A DNA stretch of 64,000 bases from Oryzibacter oryziterrae (GCF_021864535.1 NZ_JAKJIC010000014.1:57839-121838); one strand, 5' to 3'. Numbered from the stretch's first letter, positions 8,341 to 17,994 are shown. Notes: a model not told the origin generated them from the letters alone. Numbers and translations are program-made.

Positions 8341-9870
8341 TCAGACTTCCTGACGGCGCTGACCGTTGCCGCCATTGCGCTGCGGGCGACGGCTGTCGCC
8401 CTGCGGACGGGCGGCCGCCTGCGGGCGGGTCGGCTTTTCACGGCCGCCGGCGAGGAAGCCGACGCGGCCGAGGGTTTCTTCCTGGGCGCCGTTGTCACGG
8501 TGCTGCGGCCGCGCGGTCTGGGGCTTGGCGGCGGGCTTGCCGCCGGCAGCCGCGGGGCGGCTTTCGGGGCGCTTGCCGGGATGATGATGACCGTCCTTGG
8601 CGCCCTGGGCGCCGCTGGGGCGATGGTGACGCTGCTGGTTGCCGCGCGGATTGCGGCGGTCACCGCGCTCTGCGCGATCCTCGTCGTCACCGCCCGCGTC
8701 GCGGTCGGAGCGCGGGGACAGGGCGATGGTGCCACGGCGATCCTCGGCGGGGATCTTCTGACGCGTGACCTTCTCGATGTCCTTGAGGTAATCGCGCTCG
8801 TCGTCCCCGCAGAAGGAGATGGCGATGCCCGACTTGCCGGCGCGCGCGGTGCGGCCGATGCGGTGCACGTAGCTCTCGGGGATGTTGGGCAGGTCGTAGT
8901 TGATCACGTGGCTGACGCCGGAGACGTCGATGCCGCGGGCGGCGATGTCGGTTGCGACCAGAATGGGCGTCGAGCCGGCCTTGAAGGAGGCGAGAGCCTT
9001 CTCGCGCTGGGCCTGGCTCTTGTTGCCATGAATGGCCGAGGCCTCGACACCGTCCTGGCCGAGCTGGCGGACGACACGATCGGCGCCATGCTTGGTACGG
9101 GTGAAGATCAGGGCGCGTTCGGGCTTCTCGGCGACGATGACGTCGAGCAGCAGGCGGCGCTTGGCGGCGGTCTCCACGTGGATGACGCGCTGTTCGACGC
9201 GCTCGGCCGTGGTGGCCTCCGGGGTGACCTTGACGGTGATCGGGTTGAACAGAAGCTCACCGGCGAGACCGGCGATTTCCTTGGGCATGGTGGCTGAGAA
9301 GAAGAGCGTCTGGCGCAGCTTGGGCAGCTCCTTGACGATCTTGCGCACCGGCTGGACGAAGCCCATGTCGAGCATCTGATCGGCTTCGTCGAGCACGAAG
9401 ATCTCGGTCTCGTGCAGCGTGACCATGCCGGCGAGCATGTGGTCGATCAGGCGGCCCGGGGTGGCGACGAGGATGTCGACGCCGCGCTTCAGGCGATCTT
9501 CCTGCGGGCGATGACCGACGCCACCGAACACCACGGCGATCGTCATGTGGTTCATGTAGCGCGAATAGGTCTTGAAGCTCTCGGCAATCTGGGTGGCCAG
9601 TTCGCGGGTCGGCGACAGGATGAGGGCGCGCACGCGGCGGGGCGCAGCCGGCTTGCCGGGGGCGAGGCGCTGCAGGATCGGCAGCGCGAAGGCGGCGGTC
9701 TTGCCAGTGCCGGTCTGGGCGATACCCAGGAGGTCGCGGCCCTTCATGAGCTCGGGAATGGCCTGGGACTGGATCGGGGTGGGGGTGGTGTAGTTGGCGT
9801 CGACGAGGGCGCGGGTCAGCGTTTCGCTGAGGCCGAAATCGGAAAAGGACGTCAAGTGAGGGTCTTTCAA
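8341..9870 (-). CDS. DEAD-box ATP-dependent RNA helicase (RhlE-like)
   Basis: A 509-residue RNA helicase with every motif in order: Q motif (TPTPIQ, about 29-34), motif I AQTGTGKT (51-58), PTRELA (88-93), TPGR (137-140), DEAD (161-164), SAT (192-194), [10 protein letters not shown] (about 306-315) and [10 protein letters not shown] (336-345). From about residue 390 a long Arg/Gly/Gln/Pro-rich basic tail follows, as in RhlE-type helicases where such tails bind RNA nonspecifically. Likely roles are ribosome assembly or mRNA turnover, especially in the cold. The 9870 start is a TTG without a good SD. A second TTG at 9855 would give the more usual beginning MTSFSDFGL, so the true start is uncertain by five codons. 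Confidence 0.94.
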   Translation of the reverse strand: MKDPHLTSFSDFGLSETLTRALVDANYTTPTPIQSQAIPELMKGRDLLGIAQTGTGKTAAFALPILQRLAPGKPAAPRRVRALILSPTRELATQIAESFKTYSRYMNHMTIAVVFGGVGHRPQEDRLKRGVDILVATPGRLIDHMLAGMVTLHETEIFVLDEADQMLDMGFVQPVRKIVKELPKLRQTLFFSATMPKEIAGLAGELLFNPITVKVTPEATTAERVEQRVIHVETAAKRRLLLDVIVAEKPERALIFTRTKHGADRVVRQLGQDGVEASAIHGNKSQAQREKALASFKAGSTPILVATDIAARGIDVSGVSHVINYDLPNIPESYVHRIGRTARAGKSGIAISFCGDDERDYLKDIEKVTRQKIPAEDRRGTIALSPRSDRDAGGDDEDRAERGDRRNPRGNQQRHHRPSGAQGAKDGHHHPGKRPESRPAAAGGKPAAKPQTARPQHRDNGAQEETLGRVGFLAGGREKPTRPQAAARPQGDSRRPQRNGGNGQRRQEV

Positions 9871-10149
9871 TAAACAAGCTTGGCCGCCGGCGGTTGAGCC
9901 GGTGCGCTTCGCGGAGCAACCAGCCCCGCGTGATCATGGGCCAATTATCTTGGGAAACCGGTCTGTCGGGGCTTCAAGCCCGTGCTTCACGCGACCGGAG
10001 AACAGGGGCAGCAAAGGCCCTTGTGCGAGGGGGTATGGATTGTTGCGGTGCAAAAGTCAAGTCTTTCCTGGCGCCAGGGGTGTGGTTGCCCCGCCTGAGC
10101 CCGTCACCTTTGCCTGGTGTCGGGCTGAAATGGACCACGAGGGCGGGCT

Positions 10150-12726
10150 TTATGGCGCGCTGGAAACAGGCCTGTCGGAAGGCTGCCAGCGGGCGCGGAC
10201 CAGTGGCTTCAGGTATTCGAGGATCAGCAGCAACGCGATACCGGCCCCACCGGCCACGGCGAGGTCGACGGCATGAAGCGGTCCGAAACGGAAAAGGCTC
10301 CGGACAAACGGCCAGTAGAGCGTCGCGGCCAGCATCAGCGCCACGGACGCGAGCACGACGGCGAGGGTGCGGTTGGGCTGGCGCAGTGCGGTGAGCACTG
10401 ATGCGCTGAAGGAGCGGCCAACAAAGATCAGGCTGATGATGACGAAGACGAGCGAGACGAAAGTGACGGCGCGGACTTCGTCGTCCGGCATGCCGCGACG
10501 CAGGGACAGGAGATAGATGGCCGCGACGACGGCAAATCCCATCAGGCCTTGAAGCAGCCCCCAGACCACCAATGCCGGTGAAAACAGCGGCTCGCTGGGG
10601 TTTCGCGGTGGGCGGGCCATGACGTCTTCTTCTTCCGCTTCGGCTTCGAACACGAGAGAGCAGACCGGATCGATGATCATTTCCAGGAAGGCGATGTGCA
10701 TGGGACCGAACAGGATCGGCAAGCCGAAGACCAGCGGCAACAGGGCAAGGCCCGCGATCGGCACATGTACCGCCAGAATGAAGCCCATCGCCTTGACGAG
10801 ATTGTCGTAGATGCGGCGGCCAAGGCGCACGGCATGGACGATCGAACCAAAGTCGTCGTCAAGGAGCACGATCGAAGCGGCCTCGCGGGCGACGTCCGAG
10901 CCGCGTCCTCCCATTGCGATGCCAATGTGTGCCGCCTTGAGCGAGGGCGCGTCGTTGACCCCATCGCCGGTCATGGCAACGACTTCGCCGCCGGTCTTGA
11001 AGGCTTCGACGATCCGAAGTTTCTGTTCGGGCATGATGCGAGCAAAAACAGTCGCCGACCGCACGCGTCTGGCGAGGGATGCATCGTCCATAAGGCCAAG
11101 CTCGATGCCTGTCACCACGTCTGCGCAGTCTATGCCGGCCTCGGTCGCGATGGCCCGCGCGGTGGTCGGATAGTCGCCGGTGATCATCACCACGGATATA
11201 CCGGCCGAGCGGCATTGGGCGACTGCAGCCGGCACGCTGGCACGCAAGGCGTCGGCGAGGCCCACCAGGCCCAGGAATTCGAAGGCGAAGCCAAGTTGGT
11301 CCGCCGGCCATGGTTCGCTGGCGATCGCGCGCGCAAGCCCGAGAACCCGCAAGCCCTTTGCCGCCATGCCATCGGCCTCCACCTTCAGGGCAGCAAGCGC
11401 AGCCTCATCGAGGTGGCATAGCCTTCCGATCGCCTCGGGAGCGCCCTTGGCGGCGGCCAGCATGCTGGATCCTGTGTCGTCCGCCGCCCAGACGTTGGTC
11501 ATGGCCAGGAGATCTGGACACAGTCCGTATTCGTGCACGAGGTGGCGTGGCGTCGACACAGTGGCAGGTGGTTGAGTTCCATTGAGGTCATGGAAGGCCT
11601 TTTCCATCGGGTCGGTGGGCATCTGGGCGCTGGCGAGGACGCCCACATCGACAAGCGTTCGAAAGGCTTGCGCAAGGTTGGGGTTGGCAGACGTACTGCG
11701 TCCGTCCGGCAGGCGAAGTTCGGCGATCGCCATGCGGTTTTCGGTCAGAGTGCCAGTCTTGTCGGTGCAAAGGACGGTTGCCGAGCCCAGCGTTTCGATT
11801 GCGGCTGCACGTCGTGTGAGGACGCGCGCCTGCGAAATCCGCCATGCGCCCATCGCCATGAAGACGGCCAGCACCAGCGGAAATTCCTCGGGCAACATCG
11901 ACATACCCAAGGCAATGGCGGCGAGCAGGCCGTCGAGCCACCCGCCGCGCAGGGTCCCGTAAAGCACGAAGGCCAAAATGGTGATGCCGCCGCCGATCAG
12001 GGCGAAGGTCCGCACCAGTCGCCCGGTCTGGGCCTGGAGGCGTGGGGACTCGGTCGCCAAGGATTGCAAGGACATCCCGATCTTGCCGATTTCACTTTGT
12101 GCTCCGATCGCCGTGACCTCCCCCAGTCCGGTTCCGCGCACCACCAAAGTGCCGGAAAAGACACGGACCACGGCGTCGTCCTCGGCTGCATGCCCGGAGG
12201 GGCTGTCCCCTGTGCCACGGGCGAGTTTGGTGACGGGAACGGACTCGCCCGTGAGAAGGGACTCGTCAGTCTGAAGATCGTGGCACTCAAGAAGAAGGGC
12301 GTCAGCGGGGACGCGGTCGCCTTCAATCAGCACCACAAGATCCCCACGGACCACGTCGCGTCCGGCAATGCGTCGCCGCTGCCCGGCCCGGATCACCATG
12401 GCGCGGGGACTGGTCAGGTCTCGCAGGGCCTCAAGCACGCGTTCAGTCCGACTTTCCTGGACAACCGTGATCGCCACCGAGAGGGTGGCGAAGGCCAGCA
12501 GGACGAGGGCTTCCGTCAGGTCGCCAAGCAAGAGATAGACACAGCCGCCGCCAAGGAGCAGAGCCAGCATCGGCTCGCGCAGGACTTCGAATACAATGCG
12601 CAGGGGCGTGCGCCGCTTTGCCCTCGGCAACTCGTTGAAGCCTTCCGAGGCCGAGCGCCGCGCCGCTTCCTCATCCGACAACCCCTCGGCAGCGGCCGGT
12701 GGTAACGTCATGTAGGTCATTGTCAT
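10150..12726 (-). CDS. Cation-translocating P-type ATPase (P2-like, PEEFP type)
   Basis: An 858-residue membrane pump. The N-terminal cation-ATPase domain (GLSDEEAARR..., about 15-35) leads into the first helix pair. TGES of the actuator domain is at 159-162, the phosphorylation motif DKTGT at 322-326 and the hinge TGDGVNDAP near 585. About six C-terminal helices follow, as in calcium/P2-type pumps. The ion-site motif in the fourth membrane segment is PEEFP (279-283), where SERCA/PMCA pumps have PEGLP, so the transported cation cannot be assigned. No metal-binding His/Cys-rich domain is present, which argues against heavy-metal P1B pumps. The gene stands alone on the minus strand, and the SD of the ATG at 12726 is poor. 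Confidence 0.9.
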   Translation of the reverse strand: MTMTYMTLPPAAAEGLSDEEAARRSASEGFNELPRAKRRTPLRIVFEVLREPMLALLLGGGCVYLLLGDLTEALVLLAFATLSVAITVVQESRTERVLEALRDLTSPRAMVIRAGQRRRIAGRDVVRGDLVVLIEGDRVPADALLLECHDLQTDESLLTGESVPVTKLARGTGDSPSGHAAEDDAVVRVFSGTLVVRGTGLGEVTAIGAQSEIGKIGMSLQSLATESPRLQAQTGRLVRTFALIGGGITILAFVLYGTLRGGWLDGLLAAIALGMSMLPEEFPLVLAVFMAMGAWRISQARVLTRRAAAIETLGSATVLCTDKTGTLTENRMAIAELRLPDGRSTSANPNLAQAFRTLVDVGVLASAQMPTDPMEKAFHDLNGTQPPATVSTPRHLVHEYGLCPDLLAMTNVWAADDTGSSMLAAAKGAPEAIGRLCHLDEAALAALKVEADGMAAKGLRVLGLARAIASEPWPADQLGFAFEFLGLVGLADALRASVPAAVAQCRSAGISVVMITGDYPTTARAIATEAGIDCADVVTGIELGLMDDASLARRVRSATVFARIMPEQKLRIVEAFKTGGEVVAMTGDGVNDAPSLKAAHIGIAMGGRGSDVAREAASIVLLDDDFGSIVHAVRLGRRIYDNLVKAMGFILAVHVPIAGLALLPLVFGLPILFGPMHIAFLEMIIDPVCSLVFEAEAEEEDVMARPPRNPSEPLFSPALVVWGLLQGLMGFAVVAAIYLLSLRRGMPDDEVRAVTFVSLVFVIISLIFVGRSFSASVLTALRQPNRTLAVVLASVALMLAATLYWPFVRSLFRFGPLHAVDLAVAGGAGIALLLILEYLKPLVRARWQPSDRPVSSAP

Positions 12727-13102
12727 GTTCCGCAGACCGGAGACAGGGGGACGCTTTGGCTATGCCCGACGCATGAAGGGGATTTCTACAGATCGGCCAT
12801 CGGATCGACAAACGCTCCGAGCCTTGAAGTTCATGCATTTCCGGACGCAGAACCGCTTCAGACTTTTGCTGGAAATGCTCCAGGCTGCGAACGCCGCTAC
12901 AGCCGGGAGCGTGCGATCACCGCAGATAACTTGCTCACGCAATGGTTGGCTGTAAAGCTTCGGAAATTACATAAGACATTCGCTATGGGTCGAAGAAAGA
13001 GGGGGCTGAAAGCGTCGCTTGGTTGGGCGGCTTGCGGCGACCCTCGTCGCCTATGCACGCGGTGCCTGGTCCCATGTGTCGAGCATGTTGCAAGAGCCGT
13101 GT
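12727..13102. other. Intergenic region between ohrR and the P-type ATPase gene
   Basis: About 376 nt with no convincing gene. Short open frames on both strands lack SD sequences and recognisable products. The only structured element found is the interspersed palindromic repeat at 12835-12878. Confidence 0.5.
12835..12878. repeat. Interspersed palindromic repeat of the Hyphomicrobiales type
   Basis: GCATTTCC ... GGAAATGC arms enclose a 28-nt spacer containing GGACGCAGAACCGCTTC and CTTTTGCT. Very similar elements (TTTCCGGACG-x-AAAACCGCTTC-x-CTTTTGCTGGAAATGC) are familiar from many Rhizobium, Mesorhizobium and Brucella intergenic regions. I saw only one copy in this window. Confidence 0.6.
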
Positions 13103-13537
13103 TCAGGTCACCTGCCCAAGTCGCGCTCTCAGCTCGTTCAGGCGTTCGCGCAGCTCGCCGATTTCTTCCAGCGAGCAGCCCATGGCCTTGCCCATTTCCT
13201 GAGGGATGCAGACGGCCTTGGCCTTGAGGGCCTGACCGGCGGCGGTCAGCGCGACCCTGACCTGGCGTTCGTCCTTGTCGGAGCGGCGGCGGGTGACGTA
13301 GCCGGCAGCTTCCAGGCGCTTGAGGAGCGGGGTGAGGGTGCCGGAATCGATGAGCAGGCGGGCGCCGATGTCGGAGACGGTGAGGTCATCCTGCTCCCAG
13401 AGCACCAGAAGTGTCAGATATTGCGGATAGGTGAGGCCGAGCGGATCGAGCAGCGGACGATAGGCGCGCGCGATGGCATGCGCCGTCGAATGGACGGCGA
13501 AGCAGAGCTGATTGTCGAGTTTCAGATCGTCGGACAT
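13103..13537 (-). CDS. ohrR: Organic-hydroperoxide sensor, MarR-family repressor OhrR
   Basis: A 144-residue winged-helix repressor of the OhrR subfamily. The N-terminal [12 protein letters not shown] segment contains the conserved sensing cysteine (Cys12 of this start). Oxidation of that residue by organic peroxides releases OhrR from DNA. The MarR winged helix follows ([21 protein letters not shown], with the wing at [11 protein letters not shown]). The ATG at 13537 is preferred over an upstream in-frame start because AGGTGA lies at good spacing and the protein then begins like known OhrR. It is divergent from ohr, with the operator in the 144-nt gap, so it should repress ohr and perhaps itself. 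Confidence 0.93.
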   Translation of the reverse strand: MSDDLKLDNQLCFAVHSTAHAIARAYRPLLDPLGLTYPQYLTLLVLWEQDDLTVSDIGARLLIDSGTLTPLLKRLEAAGYVTRRRSDKDERQVRVALTAAGQALKAKAVCIPQEMGKAMGCSLEEIGELRERLNELRARLGQVT

Positions 13538-13633
13538 GATAGGGTCACCTTTGCAGGTGCAAGATAAGGGTGTGGTCGGTCCAAAGCGACGGCGCTGAGG
13601 GGTGATCACGGAAAAGTGAATTTCAAAAAATCA

Positions 13634-13652
13634 AATTGTGAGCAATACAATT
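13634..13652. promoter_or_regulatory. OhrR operator in the ohrR-ohr intergenic region
   Basis: AATTGTGAGCAATACAATT has perfect 6-bp inverted arms AATTGT / ACAATT around a 7-nt centre. OhrR operators are AT-rich TACAATT-type inverted repeats, and this one lies 30 nt before the ohr ATG, where bound repressor would block transcription. It also happens to resemble a lac operator. Confidence 0.75.
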
Positions 13653-13681
13653 GCGTACGAACAAACGAAGGGAGTTCAGCC

Positions 13682-14104
13682 ATGAAAGTGCTTTATACCG
13701 CTCACGCCACCACCACCGGCGGCCGCACCGGGTCCTCGAAGTCTGATGACGGTCGTCTCGACCTGACGCTGTCGACGCCGAAGGAATTGGGTGGCGACGG
13801 CGGCGCCGGTACCAATCCCGAGCAGCTGTTCGCCGTGGGCTATTCGGCCTGCTTCATGGGCGCGCTGAAGTTCGTGGCCTCCAAGGAAAAGGTGACCATT
13901 CCGGCCGACGCCACCATCACCGGCAATGTGGGCATCGGAGCGCGTGACGATGGCACCGGCTTCGGCATCACCGTTGCGCTCGACATCAACGTGCCCGGCG
14001 TCGACAAGGCCGTGGTCGAGGATCTGGTGCAGAAGGCGCATATCGTTTGCCCCTACAGCCACGCGACGCGCGGCAACATCGACGTGACGCTGACCGTCAA
14101 GTAA
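13682..14104 (+). CDS. ohr: Organic hydroperoxide resistance peroxidase Ohr
   Basis: A 140-residue Ohr/OsmC-family thiol peroxidase that reduces organic and lipid hydroperoxides in the cytoplasm with lipoylated proteins as electron donors. The two reactive cysteines are Cys57 in [10 protein letters not shown] and Cys123 in [11 protein letters not shown]. The N-terminal GGRTG carries the conserved arginine. The start at 13682 has AGGGAG upstream; a longer in-frame start at 13616 would add an unlikely N-terminus and run through the operator. It is expected to be induced by organic peroxides through OhrR. A strong terminator follows at once. Confidence 0.96.
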   Translation: MKVLYTAHATTTGGRTGSSKSDDGRLDLTLSTPKELGGDGGAGTNPEQLFAVGYSACFMGALKFVASKEKVTIPADATITGNVGIGARDDGTGFGITVALDINVPGVDKAVVEDLVQKAHIVCPYSHATRGNIDVTLTVK

Positions 14105-14129
14105 GTGCGGCCTACCCGGTTTCGTTGCG

Positions 14130-14164
14130 ACGGCCCGGTGTTCCCAAGTGGAACGCCGGGCCGT
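14130..14164 (+). terminator. Rho-independent terminator of ohr
   Basis: A 15-bp stem, ACGGCCCGGTGTTCC with GGAACGCCGGGCCGT (one G-T pair), with a 5-nt loop, followed by TCTCGTTTTTT. Confidence 0.92.
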
Positions 14165-14337
14165 CTCGTTTTTTCTACTTCAATTCGAGTAATTTTTCTG
14201 AATTTCAGCTTGACGCGCGGTCTTCATTTTGTATATATTTTGAGTTGAATCAATTGTTATGGCTAGTTTCGCCCTATTTGTGTTGTCTGTGTCTCTATTT
14301 TTTGATGTATAAACTATGTAATTCGCTGGGGGTGGCT

Positions 14338-14853
14338 ATGCTGCGATTTACGTCTGCGATCGAGAGATCTTTGCTAACGGAAAATTGGTATTCCGCCTTG
14401 GCAATGTCTTTGTTGCTTCCAGATATCTGCGGTAAAATTGATAATCCGAGCCTCTCCTCCACCAAACGTTACGTGAGGTGGTATGAGCACTGGCTTCAAC
14501 CATTGTACACTGTCGGTGGGGGCGACGTGATGCTCTCTGGGGCTGATTGTTATGCCTTAAGGTGCTCGTTGATGCACGAAGGTAGCGGAAACGTTGAAAA
14601 GCAGCCTGTAGCTGAAAGGGTCGGTAAGTTTGTTTTTTGCAAACCAGCCCGCGGTTTGATAATTCACTGCAACTCTATAGACGATATTCTGCAGCTTCAG
14701 GTGGATATATTTGCTAATGATATGTGTGCTGCGGTTAAGGCTTGGCACGTGTCTGCAGCGCAGGATCCCATCCGTAAGGCGGCGATGACCGAACTTCTCC
14801 CCATTCATGACCCTCGGGAAGGGATTCCAGGGCTAGTTTCATTTGGCGATTAG
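14338..14853 (+). CDS. Conserved hypothetical protein (orphan, AT-richer)
   Basis: A 171-residue soluble protein of unknown function. The start at 14338 is chosen because GGGGGTGG lies just upstream; an open frame extends back into the end of ohr but is not plausible. Visible signatures are the N-terminal NWYSALAMSLLLPDICGKI, then SSTKRYVRWYEHWLQPLYT, LSGADCYALRCSLMHEGSG and a C-terminal LQLQVDIFANDMCAAVKAW. I recall unannotated bacterial proteins sharing this order (LPDICG ... SGxDCYALRCxxLHEG), so it is probably a real family. DCYALRC-x4-HEG, with Cys and His, could be a catalytic or metal site, but this is a guess. Base composition and codon use are clearly AT-richer than in neighbouring genes, which suggests transfer. 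No partner gene is nearby. Confidence 0.72.
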   Translation: MLRFTSAIERSLLTENWYSALAMSLLLPDICGKIDNPSLSSTKRYVRWYEHWLQPLYTVGGGDVMLSGADCYALRCSLMHEGSGNVEKQPVAERVGKFVFCKPARGLIIHCNSIDDILQLQVDIFANDMCAAVKAWHVSAAQDPIRKAAMTELLPIHDPREGIPGLVSFGD

Positions 14854-15383
14854 CTAGTGGATATCCACTAGACGTTCGGTCTGCTGCCCAACGTAAGGGC
14901 CAAGAGACGCTTTGCTGCCTAAATCATGTGCGTCTTTGCGGAGTGGTCGGTGGATTTGCAGGTGGGTTTGCCGATGGGGCGGCGAAAATCACGGCTTCGT
15001 GAAGTTGGCACGAGGTCTGCATTGATATGTCCCGAGTGGGCCGACGAAGGCGCACCTTCCAAGGGAACGATAGCTCGATCACGAGCATCATGTGTGACGC
15101 CGCCAAGCAGCACCGCCGGATTGTCCGGGCAGCGTGCGCTTCGGCGGCGTTTCCATTTCTCGGCCTTCGAGCATTCCCGGTGAATTTTGAGGCGCGTTGG
15201 TGCGGCGGGCAAAATCCGTTCGCTTGGAGGTCCGATGCCGCAAGGCAAATTCCTGTTGCGGGGCGTCGGGAGGATCAAAATTCTTCGGCCGGTGCGGCGC
15301 ACGTGGCATAATCAGACCAAATGGGCCTTGAAGGTCAGGGCTATCCGTGCAACCTGCCGCCCGCCAACCCGGAGACCCAGGCC
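14854..15383. other. Intergenic region before cysG
   Basis: About 530 nt without a supportable gene. Overlapping open frames on both strands are Arg/Ala-rich, lack SD sequences and do not resemble anything known. I see no clear terminator after the orphan gene and no recognisable riboswitch before cysG. Confidence 0.4.
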
Positions 15384-16838
15384 ATGTCGAGCGAGCCTCG
15401 CACCCCGAGAGATGCCGCGCCGCAGCGCATGACGCCGCTCGCCAAGCTGCCGCTGTTCATGGACCTCAGAGGCAAGCGGGTGGCGGTGGCCGGCGACACG
15501 GCCGGGATTGCCTGGAAGGCGGAGCTGCTGGGAGCGGCCGGAGCGGAGGTGTCGATCTTCTGCCGCGCGCCGGATGTCGAGATCCTCGAACTCATCAAGC
15601 GGGGCGTCGCGCCGGGGCGATTGGAGCTGAGGCTTGAGCCCTGGACGGCGGCCGATCTCGAGGGCGCGGTGCTCGCCCTGATCGACAGCGACGACGAGGT
15701 GGAGATCGAGGCTTTTCGGACTGCCGCCAAGGCTGCCGGAGCGCTCGCCAATGTCGTCGACAAGCCCGAGAAATGCGACGTGCAGTTCGGCTCCATCGTC
15801 AACCGGTCGCCGGTGGTGGTTGCCATCTCCACCGATGGTACCGCGCCGGTGCTGGGGCAGGCGATCCGCCGCAAGATCGAGACATTGCTGCCGCCGGCGA
15901 TCGCCGACTGGGGGCGGCTGGCGCGGCGCATTCGCCATGAGGTGACCGAGCGACTGGCGCCGGGCGCGGCGCGGCGCGGATTCTGGGACGCCTTTGCCGA
16001 GCGTGCCTTCGGGCTACCGCCGGGGCCGGGCGAGGAACAGGATCTGATCGGCCTGATCGGCCAGAGCAGTCGCCCCACCGGCAAGGTGATCCTGGTGGGC
16101 GCCGGCCCCGGGGACGCCGATCTGCTGACGCTGAAGGCGGTGCGGGCGCTGCAGTCGGCCGACGTGATCCTGTTCGATGATCTGGTGTCGCCGGAGGTGC
16201 TGGAACTTGGCCGGCGTGAAGCCCGACGCATCATGGTGGGCAAGCGCGGCGGGCGGCAATCGTGCAAGCAAGAAGACATCAACGACCTGATGGTGTCGCT
16301 GGCGCGCGAAGGGCAGCGCGTGGTGCGCCTCAAGGCCGGCGATCCCATGGTGTTCGGTCGGGCCGGCGAGGAGATCGCGCGGCTCAAGGCAGAGGACATC
16401 GTGGTGGAAGTGGTGCCGGGCATTTCGGCTGGCATCGCTCTCGCCTCGGCACTCGGGGTGTCGCTCACCCATCGCGACGCTTCGCATTCCCTGCGCTTCG
16501 TGACCGGGCACGCCAAGAGCGGCGAACTCGACGAGAGCCTCGACTGGAAGGGCCTCGCCGACCCGGATACGACGCTGATCGTCTACATGGGCGGGCGCAC
16601 CTCGGGCGAGATAGCGGCGCGGCTGATTGCCGAGGGGCTGCCGGCCGAGACGCCGGTGGTGCTGGGCTATGCCATCGGGCAGGCGGAGCAGCATGTGGTG
16701 CCGCTCAGCCTGTCGGCGCTGCTCGACGGCACGGCGGTGACGCCGGGATTGCCGGTGGTGATCGGCATCGGCAAGGTGTTCGAGGCGGCGCAGGCAACAT
16801 CGGGGCAAGAGGCGCCGGCTCGGATGGAAAGCGTCTGA
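15384..16838 (+). CDS. cysG: Siroheme synthase (trifunctional CysG)
   Basis: This 484-residue fusion makes siroheme, the cofactor of sulfite and nitrite reductases, from uroporphyrinogen III. The N-terminal third (about 10-210) is the NAD-dependent precorrin-2 dehydrogenase/ferrochelatase module, although its nucleotide loop here reads AGDTAGIA, less glycine-rich than usual. The C-terminal part is the SAM-dependent uroporphyrinogen methyltransferase, with VGAGPGDADLLTLKA, VRLKAGDPMVFGRAGEE and GISAGIALAS. The ATG at 15384 has GGAG upstream and is preferred to the 15321 start, which would add 21 residues with no SD. Sulfate-assimilation genes are not seen next to it in the window. Confidence 0.93.
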   Translation: MSSEPRTPRDAAPQRMTPLAKLPLFMDLRGKRVAVAGDTAGIAWKAELLGAAGAEVSIFCRAPDVEILELIKRGVAPGRLELRLEPWTAADLEGAVLALIDSDDEVEIEAFRTAAKAAGALANVVDKPEKCDVQFGSIVNRSPVVVAISTDGTAPVLGQAIRRKIETLLPPAIADWGRLARRIRHEVTERLAPGAARRGFWDAFAERAFGLPPGPGEEQDLIGLIGQSSRPTGKVILVGAGPGDADLLTLKAVRALQSADVILFDDLVSPEVLELGRREARRIMVGKRGGRQSCKQEDINDLMVSLAREGQRVVRLKAGDPMVFGRAGEEIARLKAEDIVVEVVPGISAGIALASALGVSLTHRDASHSLRFVTGHAKSGELDESLDWKGLADPDTTLIVYMGGRTSGEIAARLIAEGLPAETPVVLGYAIGQAEQHVVPLSLSALLDGTAVTPGLPVVIGIGKVFEAAQATSGQEAPARMESV

Positions 16839-16928
16839 ACCCGGTTTCGCTGGTGGAAATGCAGTGATAGGTCTTGTCGTCGAACCCGTTCGCAGAGACG
16901 GGCCGCGCCAAGCTTATCGGATTGCTTC

Positions 16929-17987
16929 ATGGACAAGATCATCGAGACCATTCCGGGTGATACGCCCGGCCAAGACTATCGCTTCACCGTTCTGAAGTTC
17001 AAAGGCAGTGATCCCGCGGCGCAGACCGCCTATCTGCAGGCGGCGCTGCATGGCAACGAGCTGCCGGGCGTGGCCGCATTGCATGTGCTGATCCCGCTGC
17101 TGGAGGCGGCGGAGCGCGAAGGTCGGCTCAAGGGCACCGTGACCGTGGTGCCCTATGCCAACCCCATCGGCCTCGGCCAGCATGTGTGGGAGGACCACCA
17201 GGGGCGCTTTTCCTTCACCAGCCGGGTGAACTTCAATCGTGACTTCCAGATGCTGGAGCGGCCGGATGCGTCGCTGGTGACCGACGATCATCCGGGCGAG
17301 ATCGCCGAGAAGCGGCTCAAGGCCAAGCTGCTCAAGCTGTCCGTCGGCCATGATCTCGTGCTGGACCTGCATTGCGACGACCAGTCGCTGTCCTATCTCT
17401 ATGTGCCGGCGGCGGTGTGGCCGCACATGTCGGATCTGGCCACCTGCCTCGGCTCGGAGGCGGTGCTGGTGTTCGAGGGCAACACCGACGGCTCCTTCGA
17501 CAGTGCGTCGATCCAGCCCTATCTCAATGCACCGCCTGAGGTGGCGAAGTTCGAGAAACGCGCCGTGACGACGGTGGAGTTCCGCGGCATTTCCGATGTC
17601 AGTCCGGCGATGGCGCGGGTGGACGGTGAAGGGCTGTATCGGTTCCTGGTCGGGCGCGGCGTGGTGGCGGATGCGAGCGTCAGCCCGGTTGCGCCTTATG
17701 CGGGCGTCGCGGTGCCGCAGGACAATGTGGTGATGGTGCGGGCGCCGGTGGCCGGCGTGATCCTCTACCATGCGGAGCTTGGGGCCACGGTGAAGGCCGG
17801 CGACCTGCTCGCGACCATCGTGACCGTGCCGGGCGAAGCGGGTGGTTCGACGGACGTGTTCGCCGAGCAGGGCGGCTTCGTCTTCACGCGCCGCTCGCAT
17901 CGTTTCACGCGGCTCGGCGATGACCTGATGAAGATCGCCAGCCCCGAACGCTGGGCCGGGGCCAAGGAAGGCGCGCTCGAATCGTGA
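16929..17987 (+). CDS. Succinylglutamate desuccinylase/aspartoacylase-family zinc deacylase (M14)
   Basis: A 352-residue member of the AstE/AspA branch of M14 zinc carboxypeptidases, which hydrolyse N-acyl amino acids. Zinc ligands are visible as His41 and Glu44 in HGNELPG and His148 in DLHCDD. Glu219 in TTVEFRG fits the catalytic glutamate. The C-terminal region (about 255-350) carries a beta-barrel-like MVRAPVAGVILYHAELGATVKAGDLLATI segment, as in related deacylases. The substrate cannot be inferred: no arginine-succinyltransferase genes are adjacent, so it is probably not AstE. It is convergent with the LysR-type gene across a hairpin, and 90 nt downstream of cysG with no obvious functional link. 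Confidence 0.85.
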   Translation: MDKIIETIPGDTPGQDYRFTVLKFKGSDPAAQTAYLQAALHGNELPGVAALHVLIPLLEAAEREGRLKGTVTVVPYANPIGLGQHVWEDHQGRFSFTSRVNFNRDFQMLERPDASLVTDDHPGEIAEKRLKAKLLKLSVGHDLVLDLHCDDQSLSYLYVPAAVWPHMSDLATCLGSEAVLVFEGNTDGSFDSASIQPYLNAPPEVAKFEKRAVTTVEFRGISDVSPAMARVDGEGLYRFLVGRGVVADASVSPVAPYAGVAVPQDNVVMVRAPVAGVILYHAELGATVKAGDLLATIVTVPGEAGGSTDVFAEQGGFVFTRRSHRFTRLGDDLMKIASPERWAGAKEGALES

Positions 17988-17994
17988 CGCATAA

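Noticed and set aside
13634..13652. A lac operator (LacI site)
   Set aside because: The likeness is strong, but there is no lacI or sugar gene nearby, and the site is exactly where an OhrR operator must lie. Treated as convergence.
14047..14337. N-terminal extension joining the end of ohr with the orphan gene
   Set aside because: It starts inside ohr, crosses a strong terminator, and the orphan gene has its own SD at 14338.
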